From the NCBI GenBank assembly GCA_963663215.1, contig OY760140.1:1240001-1304000 (forward strand): a stretch of 64,000 nucleotides of DNA. The letters run 5' to 3'. Under the pieces are notes generated by a model. That model saw nothing but the letters and a program-made list of their open reading frames with translations. It was not told where the DNA came from and made no database searches. The translations under genes were made by a program, and so were the position numbers. The first letter of the stretch is position 1. Every line of letters begins with the position of its first letter. Positions 37,476 to 46,366 of the stretch are shown piece after piece. Source of the DNA: BJGV01 sp003230615 (lineage in GTDB: Bacteria; Pseudomonadota; Gammaproteobacteria; Burkholderiales; Nitrosomonadaceae).

Positions 37476-38229
37476 GTGATTTGTTACGAACACCCTCTCA
37501 ATGAACGTATTCGCACCTTGTTGCGACTCGAGGACTTGTTTGACAAGGTTGTTTTTTTGCAAATAAGGATGATGCGGCTGAGCATCATTCAGCGCTTGTT
37601 ACCCTATTTGAAATTCTCGATGTTGCGAGCCGTGCTGACATGAAGTCAGACCTACTACAGGAACTAGAGCGACAAAAACAAGCACTGGAATCCTTACGTA
37701 AAAATCCAGATGTTTCTGAAGAAGCGCTGGATCAGGTGTTAAATAATATTCAAGTTGCTTCTCACGGAATGTTGAACATGACTGGGAAAGTTGGTGAACA
37801 CTTGCGTGAAAATGAGTGGCTGATGGGTATCAAACAACGTGTAGGAATTCCTGGGGGGCATGCGAATTTGACTTGCCATCCTACCACTATTGGTTACATT
37901 TAGACCCTTCACTCCGTCGTGAGAACCTTAATGAATGGATTGCGCCTTTGCTGCCAATCCATGATGGCTTTAGTATCATCCTGCGCCTTTTACGAAACAG
38001 TGGAAAAATTTTGCAACACATAGCCCACCGCGGAATGTTCCAACAAATGGGACAGGGATGTGCTGCTCATATGCTTTGCCTGAAGGTAAGTGAGAGCCTA
38101 CCCTGTTTCCCAGAGATTAGTGCCAACAAATATGCCCTCACCATTCGCTTCGTCACCTCAGGCTCAGGGGAAAAAACCAAGGTATATGAAAATGATGTAG
38201 AATTTGAATTAACTTTCTGTACCTTGTAA
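37476..38229 (+). pseudogene. zapD: Cell division protein ZapD with two single-base frameshifts
   Basis: ZapD cross-links FtsZ filaments. The three reading frames together give a clean ZapD: MICYEHPLNERIRTLLRLEDLFDK in frame one, then (after a shift) FFANKDDAAEHHSALVTLFEILDVASRADMKSDLLQELERQKQ, through GHLREN..MGIKQRVGIPGG, then (after another shift) CEFDLPSYHYWLHLDP..ISANKYALTIRF..VEFELTFCTL. The first shift is at the T7 run 37552-37558, where eight Ts restore frame. The second is at the G6 run 37853-37858, where seven Gs restore frame. Each looks like one missing base. The start is the GTG at 37476, eight bases after an AGG. Because all other positions remain conserved, base-calling errors are a strong alternative to real inactivation. 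Confidence 0.8.
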
Positions 38230-38281
38230 GCATCAAACCACTTTTTCCCTACAATTATCTAGTAAACTTGTATAAATACTG

Positions 38282-38452
38282 ATGGAAGAGCCCGTTATTA
38301 ACTGTCCACAATGTAATAAAACCATCGTGTGGAATACTACAAACGATTTCCGTCCATTTTGTTCTAAACTGTGTAAGATAATAGATCTAGGGAAATGGGC
38401 TACTGAGTCCTACCGAATACCAAAAACGGAAGAACTAGAAACTGATAAATAA
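38282..38452 (+). CDS. yacG: DNA gyrase inhibitor YacG (zinc finger)
   Basis: A 56-residue protein that binds zinc and inhibits DNA gyrase in the YacG family. The four ligands are CPQC (residues 8-11) and CSKLC (27-31), with the conserved DFRPFCSKLCKIIDLGKWATESYRIP. Its position after coaE-zapD is the standard one. It is below the size of most ORF calls but fully supported by the motifs. In related betaproteobacteria the next gene is the Nudix protein, which here lies 15.7 kb away, beyond the integrated element. Confidence 0.93.
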   Translation: MEEPVINCPQCNKTIVWNTTNDFRPFCSKLCKIIDLGKWATESYRIPKTEELETDK

Positions 38453-38691
38453 CTTATTAAGTAATTAGTTATAGTACTACGCTTTATCTCGCCTTTTCTT
38501 TATCTAATAAATGTAGCCAGTTTGTAACTACATTTGTCAAATGGTAAAACGTTTTCCTTACTATTTTCCCATGTGAATAGACATTGGACATGCAATCTGA
38601 ATAGGCTTCCAGGCGATAGTTTCATAGAAAGTACGACCCCTGGAAGGATGAGCCAACTAACTATTTGAATATGTATGTTTATATTATTGTT

Positions 38692-38714
38692 ATTTGGTTC
38701 TAACCAAAATCGAA
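38692..38714. other. Candidate left attachment site
   Basis: TTTGGTTCTAACCAAA (38694-38709) is a near-perfect palindrome overlapping AACCAAAATCGAA, which recurs at the right end of the element. It lies 240 bases after yacG, and no gene is interrupted. A terminator for yacG is an alternative reading of the palindrome. Confidence 0.5.
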
Positions 38715-38766
38715 TAAATGGCTGAAACAACCTATTTATATACAGATTTCACACAGGACAAAGAAA

Positions 38767-38787
38767 GTTACCCTCATAATTACCCCC
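38767..38787. promoter_or_regulatory. Candidate integrase arm-binding site, left end
   Basis: GTTACCC at 38767-38773 and TTACCCCC at 38780-38787 resemble the GTTACCCCC / TTACCCC series just upstream of the integrase at 53968-53998. Paired arm sites inside both ends are expected for a tyrosine-recombinase element. Confidence 0.4.
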
Positions 38788-38924
38788 ACATACTGTCTGT
38801 TAAGCAACTACCGGTAGCATTCTCTCTCTGAGTTCAGTCTGTCTAGCACACTGACCCGTCATATAACCAAAACTGCACGTATGTTAGTGCTTCGTGCCAC
38901 TAATGCTAGAGCATTACTTGTCTA

Positions 38925-38968
38925 TATAAGTCAGTTTGGACTGGTGTATAAGTCAGTTTCGACTGGCG
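38925..38968 (+). repeat. Two tandem copies of a 22-base unit
   Basis: The units 38925-38946 and 38947-38968 both begin TATAAGTCAGTTT and end GACTGG plus two bases; they differ at two positions. No gene overlaps them. They could be a small protein-binding array or a replication slip. Confidence 0.7.
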
Positions 38969-39093
38969 CAAGGCACACATTTTTTCAACCCTGTTTTGCT
39001 CTTACTCGTTGATATGTTTGGCGGTAGATCATTTTAAAGAATTTTGTACGTGAGATAACTCCGAGTCACATACGTTCAGTATATGGCATCAAT

Positions 39094-39182
39094 GGGGGTA
39101 CACATGGATTGACTCTGCGGAGGATGGGTAGGGGTATTGTCTGCACTTCATATAGATTTTAAAAAAATAAAATGTTATACAA
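39094..39182 (+). repeat. Diverged direct repeat, copy 1
   Basis: Begins GGGGGTACACATGG and ends AAAAATAAAATGTTATACAA; the middle is less conserved. Copy 2 is at 41277-41369 in the same orientation. The pair brackets the 77-residue gene and the RecB-like nuclease, which suggests the boundary of an inner insertion or a duplicated non-coding element. Confidence 0.65.
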
Positions 39183-39340
39183 CTGAAGTTAACTACCTGA
39201 ATATAATAAATATTACGATAGATTCCGGCTTGGTAGTATCAAGTATTTCACATTTACACTTCTACACATTTGCATAAATACACACTTTCACATATAATTA
39301 ATTCTGATGTTATAACTTACAACCAAAGCGAGAGGTAGAT

Positions 39341-39574
39341 ATGAAAAATAGCAAAGTGAAAATTAGTGATCGAGCGCTACTTGCAAGGATCAACAGACTG
39401 CTGATCAAGCAAAATCAGAAGCTGATTAAGTGTCGAAGTGAGAGTTGCAGGCAGGATTTCGGTGATTATTATGTTATTGACGTAAGCCTCAATGCAATTA
39501 TCGAAAAAGACATAGAATTGGAGGAAATAGGTTGTAGGCTAGAAGTGCTTAAGCCATACGAGGAACTTGTATAG
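39341..39574 (+). CDS. Small hypothetical protein
   Basis: A 77-residue protein I do not recognise. The ATG has a good ribosome site (GAGAGGT eight bases upstream). The N-terminal half is basic and helical (MKNSKVKISDRALLARINRLLIKQNQKLIKCRS), the C-terminal half acidic (IIEKDIELEEIGCRLEVLKPYEELV). Three cysteines (CRSESC and GCR) could bind metal, though not in a recognised pattern. It lies within the region bracketed by the diverged repeats, upstream of the nuclease and on the same strand. A role in replication control or DNA binding would be speculation. Confidence 0.6.
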   Translation: MKNSKVKISDRALLARINRLLIKQNQKLIKCRSESCRQDFGDYYVIDVSLNAIIEKDIELEEIGCRLEVLKPYEELV

Positions 39575-39753
39575 GTCAACCTGGAGACACCAGGTAAATT
39601 TTGGAGAGAAATGTTGGACACACCAAAAACTCCTAACAATGCGCTTAAACGGGACACCACAAAACGGAAAATCTCCTAGCGCCATAATCTCCAGAAAAGT
39701 TCACATATAGTATAGAGTGACACCTAACCTGCAGCCAGAATGCGGAACTGTAT

Positions 39754-41192
39754 ATGTGCAAAAAAACAGAAAAGCCTGGTATCAAGCCTAGCGACGCCAA
39801 ATCATGGTCTTTGTGCCCGCGCCGGGTCTGGCTCGACAATAAAGGAGACTTTGAAATACCGCCAATCGAGGACGAATTTGAGCAATTGATCATCCAGCTT
39901 GGACGTGAACATGAACGGAGAGTTTTGGAGAACCTCACAACTACGCTACAGGTTCAAACAGCAAATTCTATTGAACACACAGCACAGCTTATGTCCGAAG
40001 ATACGCAGGTGATTTATCAAGCCCAACTGCTTGATCAGGAGAACGGATTTACAGGTTTCCCAGATTTCCTAATCCGTCATGAGAGCGGTGATTACCAGCC
40101 CGCCGATGCCAAGCTTTCTCTGAGTGAAGAGAAAAGAATATTAAAGTCCAGCTTGGACTTTACCGCCGCATGCTCAACACTGATTTACCTGCGATTGTTT
40201 TTTTGGGTAACGGCAGTGAAGCTACCATTGGCAACGAAGCGAACACAATCACTAATCAATTTGTTACCGAAATGCGTGAATTGCTGTCAAGTGAGAGTGA
40301 ACCAGTAGTTCGGTACAGCCATAGCAAGTGCCGTGCTTGCCCCTACTACATGCACTGCAAACCTCAATTCTAGGCAAAGGAAGAATTATCATTACTCTAC
40401 GGCATACAGGGGCGTGCAGTAACAGGGCTAGAAAACGAAGGCATTGATACAATAACCAAGCTTTCTGAAACTGATCCCAAAAACATTCCCGATATTCCAT
40501 ACCTTAAAGGTTTCAAGAATAAACAGCGCGCCGTTTTGCAGGCAAAGTCGTATCTAACTGGGGAAGTATTCCAACACAATACTGTCACATTGCCAGAAGG
40601 CCAATGGGTACATTTTGATATCGAAGGCAATCCGCTTACGGTTAACGGTGAGAAGCACGCTTATCTCTGGGGCTTTCTAGTCCCAGATTACAACAAAGAT
40701 AACTTTGAGTACATTTGGACTGATAATGAGACCGAAGATCGACATGGCTGGCTTCGATTTCTGGCCAAGATTGAAGAATATCGCCAAAAATATCCTTCGC
40801 TGATACTGGCGCATTATTCTAGCCATGAGCGCTCCACAATTAACGCCTATGCCAAACGATATGGCATAGAAAATACTGAAACAGTAGCCTACTTTCTAGG
40901 AGATAGCAGCCCGCTTTTCGATATACAAAAGCCTGTACTCGACGGCCTTGTTCTTCCGCTCCAAGGCTATGGCCTTAAGGATATCTGCAAACATAAGGAG
41001 CTGGTCAATTTCCAGTTGGAAGACGATGATTCAGGCTCACAATGGTCAATCGTTCAATTCAACCGCTTCCTAGCCGAAACTGATCCACAAATTTTGGAAG
41101 GTCTGAAAACCGACATTCTGGGCTATAACCGTGATGATGTTATCGCAACAAGATGGCTGGAAGAATGGTTGCGCGCTAACTTCATGGCCTAA
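39754..41192 (+). pseudogene. RecB/Cas4-like nuclease (TM0106 family), frameshift plus nonsense
   Basis: Assembled across two defects, this gives a protein of about 479 residues with the TM0106 layout. The N-terminal Cas4/RecB-type nuclease domain has CPRRVWLDNKGDFE, then GFPDFLIRHESGDYQPADAKLS (Asp and D-x-K type metal ligands). An Fe-S-like cysteine cluster CRACPYYMHC follows, paired with the early Cys. The C-terminal RNase H-like domain has VHFDIEGNPLTVNGEKHAYLWGF, AHYSSHERSTI and YNRDDVIATRWLEEWL. Defect one is at the A4 run 40132-40135: one extra A restores SEEKKNIKVQLGLYRRMLNT. Defect two is a TAG at 40371-40373 in the restored frame (HCKPQF*AKEELSLLYG). As written it cannot make the full protein. 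Confidence 0.7.
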
Positions 41193-41276
41193 CCACTGAA
41201 ATACTAAATCTCTAGAAGTAATTTAGTGATACAGATGGAATATAGCCCTAGACAACGTGCCAAGGATGAGAAGAGA

Positions 41277-41369
41277 GGGGGTACACATGGCTTAACCTAG
41301 AGAGGGACGGGGGTGGTGGAGTATAGCCTGACCGTCATATCTACAGCAAAAAAATAAAATGTTATACAA
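41277..41369 (+). repeat. Diverged direct repeat, copy 2
   Basis: Same orientation as copy 1 at 39094-39182, with identical outer blocks GGGGGTACACATGG and AAAAATAAAATGTTATACAA and a diverged middle a few bases longer. It lies 85 bases after the nuclease gene. Confidence 0.65.
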
Positions 41370-41479
41370 GATAAGCTGTCGAGTAAGTTAAGTCAGAAAT
41401 TCTACTAACTATTTAGATTGATACCTGTCTTGTTCAAATGTCTGCTTTGTGCCATAAGCGAACTTTCGCGTCTATAGAA

Positions 41480-41602
41480 GTCCAATAGCATCCAATCAAA
41501 GCCAATGAATTTGATGGTATATTTGTTGGTATCTTGAAAATGAATAAAACATAGATCAGCCTGTGGTAAGGGATACAGGTTACAATTCGATTCCCGCCGC
41601 CT
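41480..41602 (+). other. Relic of an integrase leader and tRNA-end-like sequence
   Basis: TCCAATAGCATCCAATC followed by GGTATATTTGTTGGTATC resembles the leader that usually precedes P4-type integrase genes, but no integrase follows (the ATG at 41540 hits a stop within four codons). Forty bases on, ATTCGATTCCCGCCGCC (41585-41601) looks like a tRNA T-loop plus 3' stem without CCA. Together they suggest the scar of an older integration. Pattern recognition only. Confidence 0.35.
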
Positions 41603-41641
41603 AATTAGGCAAATGATTCACGATGGATCAATTAACTCTAA

Positions 41642-43490
41642 CTAAACTTTTCCCAAGTACTTTTCCACTTTATCTGTAAGGCTTGGAAAAGTCTTGAAGC
41701 CACTTTCAAGAGTTTCCTTAACGTTATTATGGCCCCGTACCCACTGGCGTTGAGTCATGCCGCCCTCTTTGAGTCGGCCGTATTCATATACAACCATTTC
41801 TTGTGTCTTTTTCAAACTTTCATTCAGAAATTCCATGACTGGTGAATCATCTTTAGACTTCAAATGTTTATGTTTGGCAAATTTTCTTAGGAATACCTCC
41901 TCTGAAAAATCATCATGGTGCTCATCTTGAAACCGGCTGAAAAAATGGCGCAACATCCACATCAGAACAGTTTTACGCTCAATAGCATTTTTTATGTTTT
42001 GTGCATCTTCATCATTACGTTCTTTTAGCGCTTTTCTTTGTTCTTTAATCGATTGGCCTAAAGTTTCCCAAATAAAATATATGCCGGCTTTTACTAAAAA
42101 CTCATCCTTATTTATTGTGCCCTCAACTTCGCCAAAAAGCTTTTCATAGATTCCCGTTTCTGCATCAAAAAGAATTGCCGACCCTTTGGACTCAAGCTCA
42201 TATGGATTGAAAAGGTAGCAAAATATAGCTTTGGCAAAATCTGCCATTTCTATCTTATGGGTTGGTACGGCCTTTTGCCGCTTATCCGTTCTCTTAGGGA
42301 AGTACTCACATTTATTACCATCCTTAGAAAGACTACTAAATTGCTGTTTAAAAGATGCTTGGATTACATCGTTACTCCTAAAATCTGAGGTTTTAATTTC
42401 ATTTTGAGTGTTATTGAACCGAACAATATTACGTAATAAGTCCAGCCGTTCCTTATGATTGGGAATTTCAGTAACTCGCAGCAAAACTTTAGGTGGAACC
42501 CCACCCCCTTGTAACTTTGATAATGAACGCACAGTCTGGGCCCCGTTAATTATCGAGAATCTAGAGGCATTGATATGCCCATTTGCTTCGTCAACATTTA
42601 GATCCTCGCAAATTGCAGAGATACCATTGTTATAAAGAAAGAAAAATTGCGGTTCATCTTCAGCTGTTGCAAGAATTTGCCTATTCTTTTTAACTCCTCC
42701 AAGATAGTTTCGGATGTTGAGATCAAATAGTCTGTTTTTATTGGGGCCTTGGCAGTACTTAGTAATCTGCGTAGCATCAATAACCATAACTACAGACTTT
42801 AACTCGCCCCCCTTCAACAACAACCAACTCACTTCTTCCTTTCTTTTCTTCCCCTTTTTGTTTTGTTGCGTAAATATCAACGCTATCAATGCCAGAACTC
42901 TCCTGCATTGAACTCACTTCGGTTAATACATCGTACAATACCTGTTGATCTATGTACGTACAATCAACACGGTCCTTTGACAAACAAAAATCGCTTGCCA
43001 GGCGCTCAGGAATTTCGATATCCACTTCTGTCGCAGCTTTAGCTTGGTTATCAAGTTTTACGTTTGTGACAAACCACAAGTAGATGTTGTCCTTTTCCCA
43101 TTCAATTTCATTAGATAATTCCTCTAACCGACCATTTTTATGAGGCTCAAAAGATGGTTCGGTGAGTCGATTAAGAATTGTATGAAACGTGTCCAATGAG
43201 TCGCGGTCAAGTTTTTTATTCCACCCTCTATATTTAGTCTGAATAATATGAACGTCATGAGCCACCTTAATAATAAAGTCTATCGCCAAATCGCCACTTC
43301 CATCCACAAAGCCGGTTTCATAGTGGTCTGAAACATCAACATGGCCTATTGCAGGCATAGCAAGCTCAACAAATAATCTTGACAAACAGTTGGATCGATT
43401 AATATTTGATAAATTGTTTAATGGACGCTCATAAACATCTTGACTGAGCTTCTCTAGCTGCTCTTTTATATAATCCTCTGATTTACTCAT
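41642..43490 (-). pseudogene. AIPR-family abortive infection protein, frameshifted
   Basis: Two overlapping frames encode one protein of about 615 residues. The N-terminal part has a PD-(D/E)xK-like nuclease core: GSGDLAIDFIIKV (Asp71) and IIQTKYR (Gln84, Lys86). The second part is a typical AIPR domain: RLFDLNIRNYLGG, ATAEDEPQFFFLYNNGISAICE, RFSIINGAQTVRSL and VRFNNTQNEIKTSDFRSND. The frame changes at the run of six Cs at 42807-42812 (Gs on the coding strand); five restore the frame, giving VVVEGGELKSVVMVIDA. AIPR proteins are linked to abortive phage resistance and often travel with restriction systems. It follows the methyltransferase by 41 bases on the same strand. Either a sequence error, a phase-variable tract or a dead gene. 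Confidence 0.75.
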
Positions 43491-43531
43491 AGGGTGGAGG
43501 AAGCCGTAAGCTATTTATGGGTTGAGCGAGT

Positions 43532-44866
43532 TTACGCTGGGATAGGGACGTCTGAAATAAATTCATTTTTTACATTACTTTGTTGTTTCCGGGAAAAAGG
43601 TTCTTCACCATTCAAAATTAGGTCGCTAAATATAGCAGAAATTACAGGAACGGAGACTGAGTTCCCCAGCTGGTGGTATGCAGAATTATCGTGTGGGTGC
43701 AGTACAAAATCATTTGGAAAGCCTTGGAGTCTGGCACATTCCCTTGGAGTAATTCTTCGTGGTATTCCGTTTTGGACAACACCTAAACGATGCGCATCGG
43801 TTGACACGACTGTTATCGAAATACTCGATGGGTCTAGGAATTTAAATACTTCGAAGGACATGTTCCCACAAACCGGGTTAAACTTATCATCATGTTGTTT
43901 TAAGTAGCCTTTAGAAATTAGCGAAGCTAGCGTATTTTCTAGCTGGGGCTTATTCCAGAAACTCTTGACTTGTTCTAGTGTAAGTTTCTTGCCATCCTGA
44001 TCTGCCCCGAAATGCTTCTTGCGTCTGTTAGAAATTATTGCATTCATTAGAGATTTTTCAGCGTCTGAGCAATGCCCATTTTTTCCCATATCCCATGAGT
44101 GAATCGAGTTTCCGCCTCGGTGGTCGATTAGCCTTACCCCATGCAAGAATTCTAATTTATTTGGTGCTATAGCTTCAGTAAGCTGTTCTATGAAGACTGG
44201 GGAACAGAAATATTTTTTATCGACCTTACTTTCTAATATGTCTGCAACATATCGGTGAGGAGCAGCATCAGGAAAAAATTTCCCTTGAAGAATTGCCTGC
44301 TTAAACTTGTGGGAATCTGCAGCACCTAGATCAGACCTGATAGACATGCTTGGCTTATGTCCTAATGAGCATACAAGATAGATTCTTACCCTGTTCTGTG
44401 GAACACCAAAGTTGGAGCTGTTTATCAATAGGGCTGTAACGTTATAGCCCAAATCCTTTAGCCTTGATAGGACAGTTGCGCAGGTGCGCCCCTTGTCGTG
44501 CGTGGTGAAGCCTCTCACGTTTTCCAACAGTAATAGGCGAGGTTTAGCTTGTGCGGCATTAAGAAGCCGTTCAACCTCAAAGAACAAGGTTCCGCGAGTA
44601 TCAGCAAAGCCCTTCTGCTTGCCGGCATATGAGAATGCCTGGCAAGGAAAACCAGCTAAAAGGATGTCATGAGCAGGCAATGAATCAACAAGCCTAATAT
44701 CGTTCTGTGGTATTTCATCGTAGTTGAGCTGATAGGTTTCTTGGGCCTTTTTGTCAATTTCACTTGAGAAAACACATTGTGCAATGAATCCTTGTTCTGC
44801 AAGTGCAATTTCAAGACCCTTGCGAATCCCGCCGATTCCTGCGAACAGATCTACAAACTTTAGCAT
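43532..44866 (-). CDS. DNA (cytosine-5) methyltransferase
   Basis: A C5-methyltransferase of 444 residues with all motifs in order: I FVDLFAGIGGIRKGLE, IV with the catalytic Cys75 in GFPCQAFSYAGKQKGF, VI ENV (115-117), VIII QNRVR (157-161), a variable target-recognition region (about 190-330), then IX RRITPRECARLQGFPNDF and X HQLGNSVSVPVISAIFSDL. It should protect host DNA against the neighbouring endonuclease. The frame also allows ATG 44878, overlapping the endonuclease stop (TGATG); I prefer ATG 44866, where the family begins (MLKFVDLFAG). The recognition sequence cannot be read off, but the linked Vsr suggests a cytosine whose deamination gives T:G mismatches. Confidence 0.93.
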   Translation of the reverse strand: MLKFVDLFAGIGGIRKGLEIALAEQGFIAQCVFSSEIDKKAQETYQLNYDEIPQNDIRLVDSLPAHDILLAGFPCQAFSYAGKQKGFADTRGTLFFEVERLLNAAQAKPRLLLLENVRGFTTHDKGRTCATVLSRLKDLGYNVTALLINSSNFGVPQNRVRIYLVCSLGHKPSMSIRSDLGAADSHKFKQAILQGKFFPDAAPHRYVADILESKVDKKYFCSPVFIEQLTEAIAPNKLEFLHGVRLIDHRGGNSIHSWDMGKNGHCSDAEKSLMNAIISNRRKKHFGADQDGKKLTLEQVKSFWNKPQLENTLASLISKGYLKQHDDKFNPVCGNMSFEVFKFLDPSSISITVVSTDAHRLGVVQNGIPRRITPRECARLQGFPNDFVLHPHDNSAYHQLGNSVSVPVISAIFSDLILNGEEPFSRKQQSNVKNEFISDVPIPA

Positions 44867-44877
44867 GCCTACTCTCA

Positions 44878-45912
44878 TCAAGTTTTAGCTGATGCCATCA
44901 GGAAACCTCCTAGATGGGCAATTTCAGTATCTGACATTGCAACAGTACAGTCGCTATAATTGCATATATTTCTAACTGCACTAGTCCTGATGTTTATGTT
45001 GCCAGCCCCGTCTATGACGTAACAGATCTTGTGTCCAGCCCTATGGACGCTTGACTGTAAAGATTCTGCTTCACGCGATTTTCTCTCAATAACGCTATTT
45101 GTTGTAACTTGGAAACTGACCTCAATTCCAAAATGCCTACCAGTGGGTGACAGGGCGATAATATCAAAGTTAGTCTCATCTCCGCCACTTTTGTGGGCAA
45201 CGCCAGGCAATGTAGAATCACGTTCCACTGTCCATTCCTTTGGCACTGCTTTCTTAAGGCATTCAAGAACATAGTTTTGGGCCTGTTGGCCAAGTTCATT
45301 AGAGGTGGCTCCCTTAACTTGACGGCTCACCCGAATGTAATTTTCTTTGATAAACCGTTCAAGCTCTTCACTGTTTCCCATCAAAGAGCCAACTATGCAC
45401 TTTTCCTTTACCTCTGGTGGCAATGAGTCATTTGTTAACAATGAGCCGTAAAGAATTAGCATCGCAACATCAACCATTGTGGCTGTTAATTCTCCGCCTG
45501 CAATTAACTTTTTAGAGTCCACCTTTAAAGACGAATTGGCAATACGGCACTTAGCCTGAATCTTCTTTAATTGATATTCGAAAGGTTTGCCAGCCCAATC
45601 AAATTTAAGAACCCCGTCAGGCACATAGTTTGATAGAGGAGGGAGCTTGTTAAGCGCCTCACCTCCAAGATCGGCCAGAACCATCAAGTGCTTGAGAAAT
45701 AGGGGGCCACTCAGAGTAGCGGTCTGACTAAGGGCTGGCTTCCAAGACAGTGGGGTTTTATTAGCAATTTTTAATAAACTGATAAAAGCGTCTTGGGTGT
45801 CCAGCAGAAGAGGAAGAACTCTTGCATCACCTGCTGCTTGAAGGATTTCTTTCGGCCAGTGCAATACGGCATTTGCTCTTAACTCGTTGAGTGTTCGCTT
45901 GTAAGTTGTCAT
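44878..45912 (-). CDS. Putative type II restriction endonuclease
   Basis: A 344-residue protein immediately upstream of, and overlapping, the methyltransferase gene. I do not recognise a named endonuclease. The C-terminal region has a plausible PD-(D/E)xK core: GGDETNFDIIALSPTGRHFGIEVSFQ, with Asp250 and Glu264 and a Ser where the usual Lys stands, followed by VTTNSVIERK. The N-terminal 200 residues are helical, with LGQQAQNYVLECLKKAVPKEWTVERDSTLPG leading into the nuclease fold. Its position and overlap (TGATG) with the methyltransferase are the main reasons for the call. An accessory protein of the system is the alternative. Confidence 0.65.
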   Translation of the reverse strand: MTTYKRTLNELRANAVLHWPKEILQAAGDARVLPLLLDTQDAFISLLKIANKTPLSWKPALSQTATLSGPLFLKHLMVLADLGGEALNKLPPLSNYVPDGVLKFDWAGKPFEYQLKKIQAKCRIANSSLKVDSKKLIAGGELTATMVDVAMLILYGSLLTNDSLPPEVKEKCIVGSLMGNSEELERFIKENYIRVSRQVKGATSNELGQQAQNYVLECLKKAVPKEWTVERDSTLPGVAHKSGGDETNFDIIALSPTGRHFGIEVSFQVTTNSVIERKSREAESLQSSVHRAGHKICYVIDGAGNINIRTSAVRNICNYSDCTVAMSDTEIAHLGGFLMASAKT

Positions 45913-46012
45913 TCCACTAGACTGTTCTTAGGTTTTAGTGCCAGAATACACTAGTAAAGTTGTACACTCAAAAAAATAGAACATAAGAGATCATTTTAAC
46001 AAAGGATAAAAA

Positions 46013-46279
46013 ATGCGACTTTCCCCCTTTAATTCCCTGCCGGCTAAGCCAGAACATATTTTGATGGTTAGGCGTGCGTTAAAACCGCAGAAAGAATTTT
46101 CAGTGAGCGAGCTTATTATGGCTACCGGTCTTACTAAGACACAATTGCTATGTAGTTTGGAAGAATTAATTAAAAGCGGTGAAGCTGTAAGAAATCTGGA
46201 AACAAAAAAATTTGGTGCCATTTCACTTCAAGATAGCAAAACAACGCTCTCGGGCGGGAATGCTCCCATTAAAAAGTAA
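46013..46279 (+). CDS. Small winged-helix-like protein
   Basis: An 88-residue protein divergent from the endonuclease gene with a 100-base gap. The middle (PEHILMVRRALKPQKEFSVSELIMATGLTKTQLLCSLEELIKSGEAVRNLETKKFGAISL) fits a winged helix-turn-helix: a helix, a SVSELIMATGLTKTQLLCSLEELI HTH, and a wing. The C-terminal tail is polar. It is well placed to regulate the restriction operon, as controller proteins do, but it is not a classical Xre-type C protein. AAAGGA lies 11 bases before the ATG. Function inferred from context. Confidence 0.65.
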   Translation: MRLSPFNSLPAKPEHILMVRRALKPQKEFSVSELIMATGLTKTQLLCSLEELIKSGEAVRNLETKKFGAISLQDSKTTLSGGNAPIKK

Positions 46280-46366
46280 CCAGATATATATCGTTGAACA
46301 CAGATATATCTAGTGAACAATTAGCGATTCAGGCTTCATTAATCCACCATTTGGTAAAAGCTTCTA

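Larger units (their letters stand above)
38715..39340. other. Gene-poor left end of the element
   Basis: About 630 bases without a supported gene. It holds the arm-like site, a 22-base tandem duplication (38925-38968) and the first copy of the diverged repeat (39094-39182). An open frame of 76 codons on the minus strand (38500-38730) crosses the attachment site and has no ribosome site or domain; I do not call it. Confidence 0.5.

Noticed and set aside
38500..38730. 76-codon minus-strand frame
   Set aside because: It crosses the candidate attachment site, has no ribosome site and no recognisable product.
39610..39678. 22-codon frame with a good GGAGAGA site, MLDTPKTPNNALKRD...
   Set aside because: Too short and without context; it could be a leader peptide of the nuclease gene but nothing supports this.
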